This document shows positions 9,029-20,456 of a stretch of DNA of 64,000 nucleotides, in pieces. A model generated the notes under the pieces. The model was not told where the DNA came from. It did not search any database and saw only the letters and a program-made list of their open reading frames with translations. Made by a program: the position numbers and the translations under genes. The number at the start of each line of letters is the position of its first letter. Position 1 is the stretch's first letter. Source of the DNA: an uncultured Prevotella sp. (GTDB lineage: Bacteria > Bacteroidota > Bacteroidia > Bacteroidales > Bacteroidaceae); NCBI GenBank assembly GCA_944320235.1, contig CALUGQ010000002.1:1-64000 (forward strand), written 5' to 3'.

Positions 9029-10396
9029 ATGAACATTTCATTCGAAAACCCCGACAAAGTCAATGGCCTGCTCACGCTGACCATTGAGAAGGAGGACTAT
9101 GAGAAAGATGTTGAGAAGCAACTGAAGGATTACCGCAAGAAGGCCAATATGCCGGGATTCCGCCCGGGCATGGTTCCCATGGGCCTGATAAAGCGCCAGT
9201 ATGGCGAAGCCGTGAAGGTGGACGTGGTGAACAAGTTGCTCGGCGAGAAGATTTACGAGTACGTGCGCGAGAACAAGATACAGATGCTCGGCGAGCCGAT
9301 GCCCAACGAGGAGAAGCAGAAGCCCGTTGACTTCAAGGCCGACGGCCCGTACGAGTTCGTGTTCGACATCGCCGTGGCGCCCGAGTTCAAGGCCGAGCTG
9401 GGCGAAGCCGACACCATTGACTACTACGACATTGAGGTGAGCGACGAGATAGTGAACCGCCAGGTGGATATGTTCGCCTCGCGCGCCGGCCACTACGACA
9501 AGGTGGACGACTACGACCCCACCAAGAACGACATGCTGAAGGGCGACCTGCGCGAGCTGGGCGCCGACGGCAACGCCAAGGAAGGCGGCATCGTCGTTGA
9601 GGGAGCGGTGCTCATGCCCGAGTACATCAAGGTTGAAGACCAGAAGAAACTCTTCGACGGGGCCAAGGTGGGCAGCGTCGTCACGTTCAACCCCAAGAAG
9701 GCTTACCCCGACAACGACGCAGAGATAACATCGCTGCTCAAGATAGACAAGCAGAAAGCTGCCGAGCTGGAGTCAGACTTCACCTACCTCGTGACCGAGG
9801 TGCAGCGCTTCGTGAAGGCCGAGGTGAACCAGGAACTGTTCGACGGCGTGTTTGGCAAGGACACAGTGAAGAGCGAGGAGGAGTTCCGCCAGAAGATTGC
9901 CGACGGGATAAAGGCCCAGCTTGAGGCCGACTCTGACTACAAGTTCCTCCAGGACGTGCGCAAGTACATGGAAGACAAGGTAGGCGAGCTGCAGTTCCCC
10001 GACGCGCTGCTCAAGCGTATCATGCTCAACAACAACAAGGAGCGCGGCCAGCAGTTCGTTGACGACAACTACGAGGCAAGCATAAAGGAACTGAAGTGGC
10101 ACCTCATAGAGGAGCAGCTCGTTGAGGCCAACGCCATCAAGGTGGAGGACGCCGACATCAAGGACGTGGCGAAGGAGATGACCCGCATGCAGTTCGCTCA
10201 GTATGGCATGGGCAGCGTACCCGAGGAATACATCGAGAAGTATGCCGACGACATGCTCAAGGAGCGCAAGAACATCGACAACCTCGTAAACCGCGCCGTC
10301 GACGTGAAGCTCATCGCCGCTCTCAAGGGCAAGGTGAAACTCAACAGGAAAGGCATCTCGCTCGACGACTTCAACAAGATGATGCAGGAAAAATAA
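9029..10396 (+). CDS. tig: Trigger factor
   Basis: Ribosome-bound chaperone and peptidyl-prolyl isomerase that meets nascent chains. The 455-aa protein begins MNISFENPDKVNGLLTLTIE; the ribosome-binding signature GFRPGMVP is at about residues 43-50. A central FKBP-like region and a long helical C-terminal domain follow. I start at Met 9029, not at the in-frame codon at 8999, since the 10 extra residues are Asn/Lys-rich leader sequence. It precedes clpP-clpX, the order found in many bacteria, but a strong hairpin after tig suggests separate transcription. Confidence 0.96.
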   Translation: MNISFENPDKVNGLLTLTIEKEDYEKDVEKQLKDYRKKANMPGFRPGMVPMGLIKRQYGEAVKVDVVNKLLGEKIYEYVRENKIQMLGEPMPNEEKQKPVDFKADGPYEFVFDIAVAPEFKAELGEADTIDYYDIEVSDEIVNRQVDMFASRAGHYDKVDDYDPTKNDMLKGDLRELGADGNAKEGGIVVEGAVLMPEYIKVEDQKKLFDGAKVGSVVTFNPKKAYPDNDAEITSLLKIDKQKAAELESDFTYLVTEVQRFVKAEVNQELFDGVFGKDTVKSEEEFRQKIADGIKAQLEADSDYKFLQDVRKYMEDKVGELQFPDALLKRIMLNNNKERGQQFVDDNYEASIKELKWHLIEEQLVEANAIKVEDADIKDVAKEMTRMQFAQYGMGSVPEEYIEKYADDMLKERKNIDNLVNRAVDVKLIAALKGKVKLNRKGISLDDFNKMMQEK

Positions 10397-10426
10397 TCTT
10401 TTTTTGAAAAAAATGCCCTCGGGCAA

Positions 10427-10497
10427 GAAGGTTATCGACTTTTTTTATTAACTTTGTTCCACGGAACAAACAAATAAGGTCGATAGCCTTCTTTTTT
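10427..10497 (+). terminator. Nested hairpin terminator after tig
   Basis: GAAGGTTATCGAC (10427-10439) pairs with GTCGATAGCCTTC (10479-10491) with one G-U pair, and is followed by six T. Inside its loop is a second perfect stem, TTTGTTCC (10453-10460) with GGAACAAA (10463-10470). A TAACTTTG at 10449-10456 could also serve as the -7 element of clpP. Confidence 0.7.
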
Positions 10498-10541
10498 CGT
10501 TCCCGCCATCCCGAAAACATAAAGGACACATTATAATATAT

Positions 10542-11264
10542 ATGAACGACTTCAGGAAATATGCCACACGGCATTTGGGAATCAACGGCCAGGTGCTCGA
10601 CGATGTCATCAGCGCCCAGTCGCAGTATCTCAACCCCTACATACTCGAGGAACGCCAGCTCAACGTCACGCAGATGGACGTGTTCTCGCGACTGATGATG
10701 GACCGAATCATCTTCCTCGGGACCCCAATCGACGACTACACGGCCAACACGCTTCAGGCCCAGCTGCTCTACCTCGACTCCGTGGACCCCGGCAAGGACG
10801 TGTCGATATACATCAACTCGCCCGGCGGAAGCGTCACGGCCGGACTGGGAATCTATGACACCATGCAGTTCATCAGCAGCGACGTGGCCACCATCTGCAC
10901 CGGCATGGCCGCCTCGATGGCGGCGGTGCTCCTCGTGGCGGGCGCCCAGGGCAAGCGCTCTGCGCTTACCCACAGCCGGGTAATGATACACCAGCCGCTC
11001 GGCGGAGTGCAGGGCCAGGCCTCCGACATCGAGATAGAGGCTAAGGAGATAATGAAGTTCAAGAAAGAACTCTACACCATAATATCCGAACACTCGCACA
11101 CACCATACGACAAAGTGTGGAAAGACTCCGACCGCAACTACTGGATGACGGCCGAGGAAGCCCGCGAGTACGGAATGATAGACTCCGTGCTGGTAAGGAA
11201 GAAGGACGAAACGCCCACGGAACCGCAGGCTCCGCAGGCAGGCAACGGAGGCGAGGCGCAATGA
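10542..11264 (+). CDS. clpP: ATP-dependent Clp protease proteolytic subunit
   Basis: Serine protease that forms the two-ring degradation chamber fed by ClpX. The 240-aa protein carries the catalytic Ser125 in [10 protein letters not shown] and His150 in MIHQPLGG, plus the oxyanion-region [14 protein letters not shown]. It is longer than typical ClpP because of an N-terminal lead (residues 1-35) and an acidic/Pro-rich tail. Its stop codon overlaps the clpX start (ATGA), so the two are translationally coupled. Confidence 0.97.
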   Translation: MNDFRKYATRHLGINGQVLDDVISAQSQYLNPYILEERQLNVTQMDVFSRLMMDRIIFLGTPIDDYTANTLQAQLLYLDSVDPGKDVSIYINSPGGSVTAGLGIYDTMQFISSDVATICTGMAASMAAVLLVAGAQGKRSALTHSRVMIHQPLGGVQGQASDIEIEAKEIMKFKKELYTIISEHSHTPYDKVWKDSDRNYWMTAEEAREYGMIDSVLVRKKDETPTEPQAPQAGNGGEAQ

Positions 11265-12487
11265 AAAAGACGTGCAGCTTCTGCGGCAGGGGCGAGAAAG
11301 ACGTGCGCCTCCTGATAACCGGCCTCAACGGATATATATGCGACGACTGCGCCAAGCAGGCCTACAGCATCATAGAGTCGGCCGGGCTCATCGCCCCGGA
11401 AAGGAAGGACGACGGCAAGTTCCAGCCCAAGCAGACACCCAAGCCGAAGGAAATCAAGGCCTACCTCGACGAATACGTCATCGGGCAGGACGAGGCCAAG
11501 CGCACCCTCGCGGTGGCCGTGTACAACCACTACAAGCGGCTCCAACAGCCCGAAGACCCCACTGGGGTCGAAATAGAGAAGAGCAACATCATCATGGTGG
11601 GCAGCACTGGGACCGGCAAGACGCTCCTTGCGCGCACCATAGCCAGGCTGCTCGACGTGCCGTTCACCATCGTCGATGCCACCGTCTTCACCGAGGCAGG
11701 CTACGTGGGCGAGGATGTGGAGAGCATACTCTCGCGCCTACTGCAGGTGGCCGACTACAATGTGCCGGCCGCTGAGCGCGGCATTGTCTTCATAGACGAG
11801 ATAGACAAGATAGCCCGCAAGAGCGACAACCCCTCCATAACGCGCGACGTCAGCGGCGAGGGAGTGCAGCAAAGCCTGCTCAAACTGCTCGAGGGAACGG
11901 TGGTGAACGTTCCGCCCAAAGGGGGCAGGAAGCACCCCGACCAAGACTACACGCAGGTGGACACTCGCAATATCCTGTTCATTTGCGGCGGCGCCTTCGA
12001 CGGGATAGAACGCAAGATAGCCCAAAGGCTCAACACGCACGTGGTGGGCTACAACTCGGTGCAGAACGTGAGGAACATCGACAAGGAAGAACTCATGAAG
12101 TACATCCTGCCGCAAGACCTCAAGGCTTTCGGCCTCATACCGGAGATAATAGGACGCCTGCCCGTGCTAACATACCTCAGCCCGCTCGACAGGGAAGCCC
12201 TCTCGCGCATCCTCACCGAGCCTAAGAACTCGATAATCAGGCAGTACGAGAAACTGTTCTCCATGGACGGGATAACGCTTACTTTCGCACCCGACGCGCT
12301 GAAGCTCATCGTCGACAAGGCGGTGGAATACAAGCTGGGCGCGCGCGGGCTCCGCTCCATCGTCGAGGGCATAATGCGTGACGCGATGTTCGAGGAGCCG
12401 TCGACAGGGGCTAAGGCTTTCGAGGTGACGCTCGACTATGCCAGCAAGCAGCTCGAGAAGTCGCACCTTACCAGGCAGGCACGCTGA
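11261..12487 (+). CDS. clpX: ATP-dependent Clp protease ATP-binding subunit ClpX
   Basis: AAA+ unfoldase that delivers substrates to ClpP. Starting at 11261 (ATGA overlap with clpP) gives 408 aa, with the four-cysteine zinc-binding domain (CSFCGRG, then CDDC at about residues 5-30), Walker A GSTGTGKT, Walker [11 protein letters not shown], sensor region and the pore-loop GYVGEDVES. The reading frame is open 48 codons further upstream, but that part lies inside clpP in another frame and is not ClpX-like. Confidence 0.97.
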   Translation: MKKTCSFCGRGEKDVRLLITGLNGYICDDCAKQAYSIIESAGLIAPERKDDGKFQPKQTPKPKEIKAYLDEYVIGQDEAKRTLAVAVYNHYKRLQQPEDPTGVEIEKSNIIMVGSTGTGKTLLARTIARLLDVPFTIVDATVFTEAGYVGEDVESILSRLLQVADYNVPAAERGIVFIDEIDKIARKSDNPSITRDVSGEGVQQSLLKLLEGTVVNVPPKGGRKHPDQDYTQVDTRNILFICGGAFDGIERKIAQRLNTHVVGYNSVQNVRNIDKEELMKYILPQDLKAFGLIPEIIGRLPVLTYLSPLDREALSRILTEPKNSIIRQYEKLFSMDGITLTFAPDALKLIVDKAVEYKLGARGLRSIVEGIMRDAMFEEPSTGAKAFEVTLDYASKQLEKSHLTRQAR

Positions 12488-12572
12488 CCGGCCGCACGGC
12501 GCGCCCCAGGCAACAGCAGGACGAACAATCACGGCGGCAGTGAAGCCGCCTCCAACATAACCATACCACGCT

Positions 12573-14759
12573 ATGACAGACAAGGTTAATCTTTCGGAAG
12601 CGCTCAAGAAGTATTTCGGCTTCGACAAGTTCAAGGGAGACCAGGAGGCCATCATCCGCAATGTGCTTGATGGCAACGACACTTTCGTGCTCATGCCCAC
12701 AGGCGGCGGCAAGTCGTTGTGCTACCAGCTGCCCTCGCTGCTGATGGACGGCACGGCCATAGTCATATCCCCCTTGATTGCGCTGATGAAGAACCAGGTG
12801 GATGTCATAAGCAACCTCAGCGAGGTTAAAGGCGTGGCCCACTACCTTAACTCCTCGCAGAACAAGGCCGCCATCGACCAGGTGAAGGCCGACATCCGCG
12901 AGGGCCGCACCAAGCTCCTGTACGTCGCGCCCGAGTCGCTGACCAAGGAGGACAACGTGGAGTTCCTCAAGACGGTAAAGATATCGTTCTATGCCATCGA
13001 CGAGGCGCATTGCATATCGGAGTGGGGCCACGACTTCAGGCCCGAGTACAGGCGCATACGCCCCATAATCAACGAGATAGGGCAGGCCCCGGTGATAGCC
13101 CTGACGGCCACCGCAACCGACAAGGTGCGGCTGGACATAAAGAAGAACCTCGGGATAGTTGGCGCCAAGGAGTTCAAGAGCTCGTTCAACAGGCCCAACC
13201 TTTACTACGAGGTGCGACCGAAGACGAAGGATGTAGACAAGGACATCATCAAGTTCATAAAGCAGCACCAGGGCAAGAGTGGCATCATCTACTGCCTGTC
13301 GCGCAAGAAGGTGGAGGAGCTGGCCGCCATACTGCGCGCCAACGACATCAAGGCTGCGGCATATCACGCCGGCCTCGACTCCGCAACGCGTTCCAAGACG
13401 CAGGACGGCTTCCTCATGGAGCAGATAGACGTGATAGTGGCCACAATCGCTTTCGGCATGGGAATCGACAAGCCCGACGTGCGTTTCGTCATACATTACG
13501 ACATACCCAAGAGCCTTGAGGGCTACTACCAGGAGACGGGCAGGGCAGGGCGCGACGGAGGCGAGGGCCTCTGTGTGGCCTTCTACTCGTACAAGGACCT
13601 GCAGAAGCTCGACAAGTTCATGGAGGGCAAGCCCGTGGCCGAGCAGGACATAGGCCGACAGCTGCTGCAGGAGACGGCGGCCTACGCCGAGACTTCGGTG
13701 TGCAGGCGCAAGATGCTGCTCCACTATTTCGGCGAGACCTACAATCAGGACAACTGCGGCAACTGCGACAACTGCCTGCACCCGAAGCAGAAGATTGAGG
13801 CCGGGCGGCAGCTGGCAACCGCGCTCAAGGCCATCGCCGCCATCAAGGAGAACTTCCGCTCTGACTATGTGAAAGACTTCATCATGGGGCGCGAGACCGA
13901 CGAGATAGTGGCCCACAAGCACCAGGAGCTCGAAGAGTTCGGTTCGGGCGAGGATGACAGCGAGAAGATATGGAACCCGCTGCTCCGCCAGGCAATCATT
14001 GCCGGTTACCTGAAAAAGGATGTTGACAACTACGGGCTGCTGAAGATAACGCCAGAAGGAAAGAAATTCATGAAGAAACCTGAATCATTTATGATAGTAG
14101 AAGACAACGAATTCAGCGAGGACGACGAGTCCTCTCTCGACGGGGCCGCCGGAGGCACCAGCGCGCTCGACCCGACGCTCAGCGCAATGCTGAAAGACTT
14201 GCGCAAGAAAGTGTCGAAGAAGCTCGACCGCCCGCCATACGTCATATTCCAGGACGTGTCGATAGAGCAGATGGCCACCGACTACCCCGTGACGCTCGAG
14301 GAACTGAAGAACATACAGGGCGTGGGCGAGGGCAAGATAAAGCAGCCATACGCCAAGGAGTTTGTAGACCTTATCAAGCGCTACTGCGACGAGAACGACA
14401 TCGTGCGACAGGCCGACCTGCGTGTGCGCACCGTGGCGAAGAAGTCGATGCTCAAGGTGAGCATCATCCAGAGCATTGACCGCCAGATAGCGCTCGACGA
14501 CATTGCCAACGCCAAGGGCATAGACTTCGACGAGATGCTCGACGAGGTGGAGGCAATCGTATACTCCGGCACGAAGCTCAACATCGACTATTTCCTCGAA
14601 GAGGTGATGGACGAAGACCACGTGGACGACATCTATGAGTACTTCAAGGAGTCTGAGACCGACGACCTGGAGACCGCCATCCGCGAGCTGGGCGAGGACT
14701 ACACCGAGGACGAGATACGCCTCGTGCGAATCAAGTTCATATCCGACATGGCCAACTGA
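12573..14759 (+). CDS. recQ: ATP-dependent DNA helicase RecQ
   Basis: 3'-5' superfamily 2 helicase for recombination and repair. The 728-aa protein shows Walker A TGGGKS (residues 43-48), DEAHC with ISEWGHDFRPEY, the motif GMGIDKPDVRFVIHYD, the QETGRAGRDG motif VI, the zinc-binding RQC cysteines (CRRKMLLHYFGE, then CGNCDNC) and a C-terminal HRDC domain (QDVSIEQMATDYP, NIQGVGEGK). An extra roughly 110-residue helical tail follows HRDC, as in other Bacteroidetes RecQ. It is 85 bp from clpX; a small GGCGGC/GCCGCC hairpin (12533-12550) lies in the gap. Confidence 0.95.
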   Translation: MTDKVNLSEALKKYFGFDKFKGDQEAIIRNVLDGNDTFVLMPTGGGKSLCYQLPSLLMDGTAIVISPLIALMKNQVDVISNLSEVKGVAHYLNSSQNKAAIDQVKADIREGRTKLLYVAPESLTKEDNVEFLKTVKISFYAIDEAHCISEWGHDFRPEYRRIRPIINEIGQAPVIALTATATDKVRLDIKKNLGIVGAKEFKSSFNRPNLYYEVRPKTKDVDKDIIKFIKQHQGKSGIIYCLSRKKVEELAAILRANDIKAAAYHAGLDSATRSKTQDGFLMEQIDVIVATIAFGMGIDKPDVRFVIHYDIPKSLEGYYQETGRAGRDGGEGLCVAFYSYKDLQKLDKFMEGKPVAEQDIGRQLLQETAAYAETSVCRRKMLLHYFGETYNQDNCGNCDNCLHPKQKIEAGRQLATALKAIAAIKENFRSDYVKDFIMGRETDEIVAHKHQELEEFGSGEDDSEKIWNPLLRQAIIAGYLKKDVDNYGLLKITPEGKKFMKKPESFMIVEDNEFSEDDESSLDGAAGGTSALDPTLSAMLKDLRKKVSKKLDRPPYVIFQDVSIEQMATDYPVTLEELKNIQGVGEGKIKQPYAKEFVDLIKRYCDENDIVRQADLRVRTVAKKSMLKVSIIQSIDRQIALDDIANAKGIDFDEMLDEVEAIVYSGTKLNIDYFLEEVMDEDHVDDIYEYFKESETDDLETAIRELGEDYTEDEIRLVRIKFISDMAN

Positions 14760-14785
14760 CCTTGTTGCCCTAAGGTGTTCCGGCA

Positions 14786-14911
14786 TTGTGGGGCATGGAG
14801 TGTGTGAGAGCACGCAGAATGTAATTACGCGCCGGCATGGCCATGTGAGAGTGGCCGTGCCGGCGCGGTTCGTTTTTTTCAGGAGTTGGCGCGGTTGGTT
14901 GCCGCCCGTAG
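14786..14911 (+). repeat. Direct repeat copy 1 with recQ terminator
   Basis: About 125 bp, nearly identical to 15810-15932. It contains a strong hairpin: 14828-14843 pairs with 14852-14867 (16 bp, one G-U pair, 8-nt loop) and is followed by TTCG and seven T (14873-14879), a good rho-independent terminator for recQ. The repeat continues past the T-run to about 14911. Confidence 0.75.
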
Positions 14912-15180
14912 ATGCCAATGTAGTTGCCGAATACCTCTCTCGTGTCGTTATCGTATTGTTCTATAGGCGTGCCGTAAAGCCAATAAAGGCAGCATTGGGC
15001 AGGAGTTTGCGCACGATAGCCGCAAAGCCGAGTTTCAGTTCTCCTGTTTGTGTATCACCCTTTGTCTTGGTGTTTGATTGTGTGCGGTGGGCTTCGTCGC
15101 TAATAGCCACTGCACGATGCAAAAGTGTTGTGCAGCTGGTCGTTCAGGTCAAGACGGTCGGTTGACACAAGCAGGGTTGC
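14912..15180 (-). pseudogene. hsdR: Remnant of type I restriction enzyme R subunit
   Basis: Read on the minus strand, broken frames give HsdR motifs in the right order: ATLLVSTDRLDLNDQLHNTF, then (after a frame change and an apparent deletion of some tens of codons) VAISDEAHRTQ, GFAAIVRKLLPNAAFIGFT, and, after a further one-base shift, a TPIEQYDNDT stretch and EVFGNYIGIYG. These are the helicase segment with DEAH box and the following GFTGTPI region of HsdR. At least two frameshifts plus loss of both ends make it non-functional. The fragment stops exactly at the direct repeat. No hsdM or hsdS is recognisable nearby. Confidence 0.75.
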
Positions 15181-15425
15181 GCTAATTACCGTTTGTTTGT
15201 ATGGGCTTTTCCTTTTGAAAATGCGGTTTGTATGTGGGCAAATATGGCTTGTTGCCGCTTGCTGAACTGACAAAGGCATGGGTAAATGAGAATTTAGCGG
15301 TTAAAATCATCGATTTTTAGTTCACCTGACATCAACTTTGGGAGAAGTGAGTCTCACGCAAAGTGGTCAATTTGTTATTTTGAATGTTATTCCGAGTTAT
15401 AGCCTCCCTCTTTTTCAGATAGAGT

Positions 15426-15750
15426 TTATTTAAACTCGATTACAACATAAGGTGCCGGATATATTGTTTTAATCAAAGAGAAATCGTCATATCCCAATGA
15501 TTGTCTGACACCGCCAATGGCTCTTAATGCAACCTCATCTTTAAATACCCCAGTCCTTTTATAAGAGTCAAAGAAATAGTGGCAATTGCTCTAAATTATC
15601 ATTCCCTCGCTTGTTTTTTGTAAAATGACGCCCCCTGCAGTATGTCGAACAATGCACAAGCTGATTTATGAATTTACGGTGTGAGAGTTTCACGTTGCTT
15701 TGATTAACCCTGGCATAGTGCATGGCAGTGGTCAATCTTGACATGGCCAT
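15426..15750 (-). pseudogene. Two short remnant reading frames, unidentified
   Basis: Two abutting minus-strand frames look protein-like but short: one ends at 15568 (tail YCRGRHFTKNKRGNDNLEQL), the next ends at the TAA 15426-15428 (GVFKDEVALRAIGGVRQSLG and YPAPYVVIEFK). The region is AT-richer than its surroundings and lies within the same decayed island as the HsdR remnant. I do not recognise either. They may be one gene split by a frameshift. The rest of 15181-15425 holds no feature I can support. Confidence 0.3.
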
Positions 15751-15809
15751 GCAACCGTTGCACTTGCCCGGCAGGCATCCCCTAGTTGATAGCCAATGTG
15801 CGCCGGAAC

Positions 15810-15932
15810 TTGTGGGGCATGGAGTGTGTGAGAGGATGCGGTATGCAATTGCGCGCCGGCATGGCCATATGCGAGTGGCTGTGCCGGCGCGGTTCGTTTT
15901 TTCAGGAGTGGGCGCGGTTGGTTGCCGCCCGT
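15810..15932. repeat. Direct repeat copy 2 with terminator-like hairpin
   Basis: Second copy of the approximately 125-bp repeat, in the same orientation as copy 1. The hairpin is retained (15852-15867 with 15876-15891, followed by TTCG and six T). It lies just beyond the 3' end of the minus-strand acetyltransferase gene. The two copies bracket the decayed 0.9-kb island. Confidence 0.75.
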
Positions 15933-15958
15933 GGGTGGCACATAAGCTTTGCCTTTGC

Positions 15959-16546
15959 TCATTGCTGTTCGCGCGGGTCGCAGCCTTCCTCTATCTTGCG
16001 TATCACCCTGCACGGGTTGCCGGCAGCCAGCACGTTGGCCGGCATGCTCTTTGTGACCACGCTTCCCGCGCCAATCACCGTGTTGTCGCCTATGGTAACG
16101 CCCGGCAGCACGCACACCTGAGCCCCTATCCACACATTGTTGCCCACGGTTATCGGGCGGGCGTACTCCAGCCCGCGGTTGCGCCGCTCGCTGTCGAGCG
16201 GGTGGCCGGCGGTGTAGAAGCCGCATCCGGGGGCTATGAACACGTTGTCGCCGAATGTCACCTTTGCCCCGTCGAGTATCACGCAGTTCATGTTCATGAA
16301 GAAGTTCTCGCCTATGCTGATGTTGTAGCCGTAGTCGCAGAAGAACGGCGAGATGATGGTGAACGCCTTGCCCGCCCGGCCCAGCAGCCTGCGCAGCAGT
16401 GCCTCGCGTTCAGCCGCCTGCGACGGGCGCAGCAGGTTAAGCTCGTAGGTCATGTCGGCGCACGCCTCGCGCTCGCGCAGCAGCTCCTCGTCGTAGTTGG
16501 CGTCATACAGCAGCCCCTCGCGTGCTTTTTCCTTTTCGCTTTTCAT
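15959..16546 (-). CDS. Maltose/galactoside O-acetyltransferase-like (LbH hexapeptide) enzyme
   Basis: A 195-aa left-handed beta-helix acetyltransferase that uses acetyl-CoA. An N-terminal helical cap (LLYDANYDEELLREREACAD) typical of Maa/NodL proteins is followed by hexapeptide repeats, the catalytic-His segment GFYTAGHPLD and NNVWIGAQVCVLPGVTIGDN, ending with AAGNPCRVIRKI. I start at MKSEKEKAREG; nine further codons upstream are open. Substrate (sugar or nodulation-like oligosaccharide) cannot be told from sequence. It stands alone on the minus strand. Confidence 0.88.
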   Translation of the reverse strand: MKSEKEKAREGLLYDANYDEELLREREACADMTYELNLLRPSQAAEREALLRRLLGRAGKAFTIISPFFCDYGYNISIGENFFMNMNCVILDGAKVTFGDNVFIAPGCGFYTAGHPLDSERRNRGLEYARPITVGNNVWIGAQVCVLPGVTIGDNTVIGAGSVVTKSMPANVLAAGNPCRVIRKIEEGCDPREQQ

Positions 16547-19007
<2,461 letters not shown>

Positions 19008-19025
19008 GCTTACACATTAATCATA

Positions 19026-20453
19026 ATGATGAGAGGATTGATGATTGCCGCCCTGCTCCTTGCAGCCGGGGCGGCAACCGCTCAAGACGACCCCACGGTG
19101 ATGACCATCAACGGCCAGCCCGTGGCGCGGTCGGAGTTTGAGTATTCTTACAACAAGAACAACGCTGAGGGCGTGATAGACAAGAAGACGGTCGAGCAGT
19201 ACGTGGACCTCTTCGTGAACTACAAGCTGAAGGTGGCCGCTGCCCTTGAGGCCAGGCTCGACACGCTAACGTCTTTCAAGCAAGAGTTCGCCCAGTACCG
19301 CGACCAGCAGATACGCCCCAGCTTCGTCACCGACGCCGACATAGAGGCCGAGGCCCGCAAGGTGTACGACAACACGAAGCTCGCCATCGGCCCGAGGGGC
19401 CTGGTAAGGCCCGCCCACATATTCCTCTACCTCGGCCAGCAGGCCACACCTGAGCAACAGCAGCAGGCCAAGGAGCGCATCGACTCCATCTACGGGGCGC
19501 TTAAGGCCGGCGCCGACTTTGCCGACATGGCCCGCCGCCTGTCGCAAGACCGCGGCTCGGCGGCCAACGGGGGGCTGCTGCCGTGGATAGGCCCGAACCA
19601 GACGCTGAAGGAATTCGAGGACAAAGCCTACGCGCTCAAGGACGGAGAGATGAGCGAGCCGTTCCTCTCGCCGGCCGGGTATCACATCATCCTCATGAAA
19701 GGACACAAGCAGCTGGAACCATACGACTCGCTGCGCAGCAACATACTCGGCTTCCTCGAACAGCGCAACGTCAGGGAACGCATAGCCAGGATGCGCATCG
19801 ACACCATCGTGGCGCACTCGCACGGCACGCTCACGCGCGAAGAAGTGCTGGCCCGACGCGCCGACTCGCTCATGGCGCTCGACCCAGACCTCAAGAACCT
19901 CATACGCGAATACCATGACGGACTGCTGCTCTACGAGATAAGCAACCGCACCGTGTGGGACAAGGCTGCCAGGGACTCGGCAGGGCTGGAGGCCTTCTTC
20001 AAGAAGAACAAGAAGAAATACGCATGGGCGGAGCCGCGCTACAAGGGCATGGCATACCACGTAAAGGACGAGGCAGACGTAGAGGCCGTTAAGGATTGCG
20101 TCAAGGACTTGCCATTCACGGAGTGGGCCGACGCCCTGCGCAACACGTTCAACAGCGACTCAGTGCTGCGCATCCGTGTCGAGAAAGGCATCTTCAAGCG
20201 GGGCGACAACGCGCTCATCGACCGCGAAGTGTTCAAGAAAGACACTGTCGTGGCGCCCACCAAAGACTATCCCATCGACGCCGTCTACGGCAAGCTGCTG
20301 AAGAAAGGACCCGAGGAATACACTGACGTGATAGGCCTCGTCACCGCCGACTACCAGGATATGCTTGAGAAAGAATGGGTCGCAGGGCTGCGGCGGAAGT
20401 ATGCCGTGGAGGTAAACAAGGAAGTGTTGGCAACGGTAAACAATCACAAATAG
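19026..20453 (+). CDS. Periplasmic parvulin-type peptidyl-prolyl isomerase
   Basis: A 475-aa exported PPIase likely acting on outer-membrane protein precursors. Signal peptide MMRGLMIAALLLAAGAATAQ; a SurA-like N-terminal helical domain (FEYSYNKNN, VEQYVDLFVNYKLKV); one clear parvulin domain at about 125-225 (RPAHIFLYL, FADMARRLSQDRGSAANGG, PAGYHIILMKG); and a more degenerate second region ending LEKEWVAGLRRKYAVEVN. It opens a tight run of envelope genes (3 nt to the next) that also holds a second PPIase and an OstA-like protein. Confidence 0.88.
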   Translation: MMRGLMIAALLLAAGAATAQDDPTVMTINGQPVARSEFEYSYNKNNAEGVIDKKTVEQYVDLFVNYKLKVAAALEARLDTLTSFKQEFAQYRDQQIRPSFVTDADIEAEARKVYDNTKLAIGPRGLVRPAHIFLYLGQQATPEQQQQAKERIDSIYGALKAGADFADMARRLSQDRGSAANGGLLPWIGPNQTLKEFEDKAYALKDGEMSEPFLSPAGYHIILMKGHKQLEPYDSLRSNILGFLEQRNVRERIARMRIDTIVAHSHGTLTREEVLARRADSLMALDPDLKNLIREYHDGLLLYEISNRTVWDKAARDSAGLEAFFKKNKKKYAWAEPRYKGMAYHVKDEADVEAVKDCVKDLPFTEWADALRNTFNSDSVLRIRVEKGIFKRGDNALIDREVFKKDTVVAPTKDYPIDAVYGKLLKKGPEEYTDVIGLVTADYQDMLEKEWVAGLRRKYAVEVNKEVLATVNNHK

Positions 20454-20456
20454 CAG

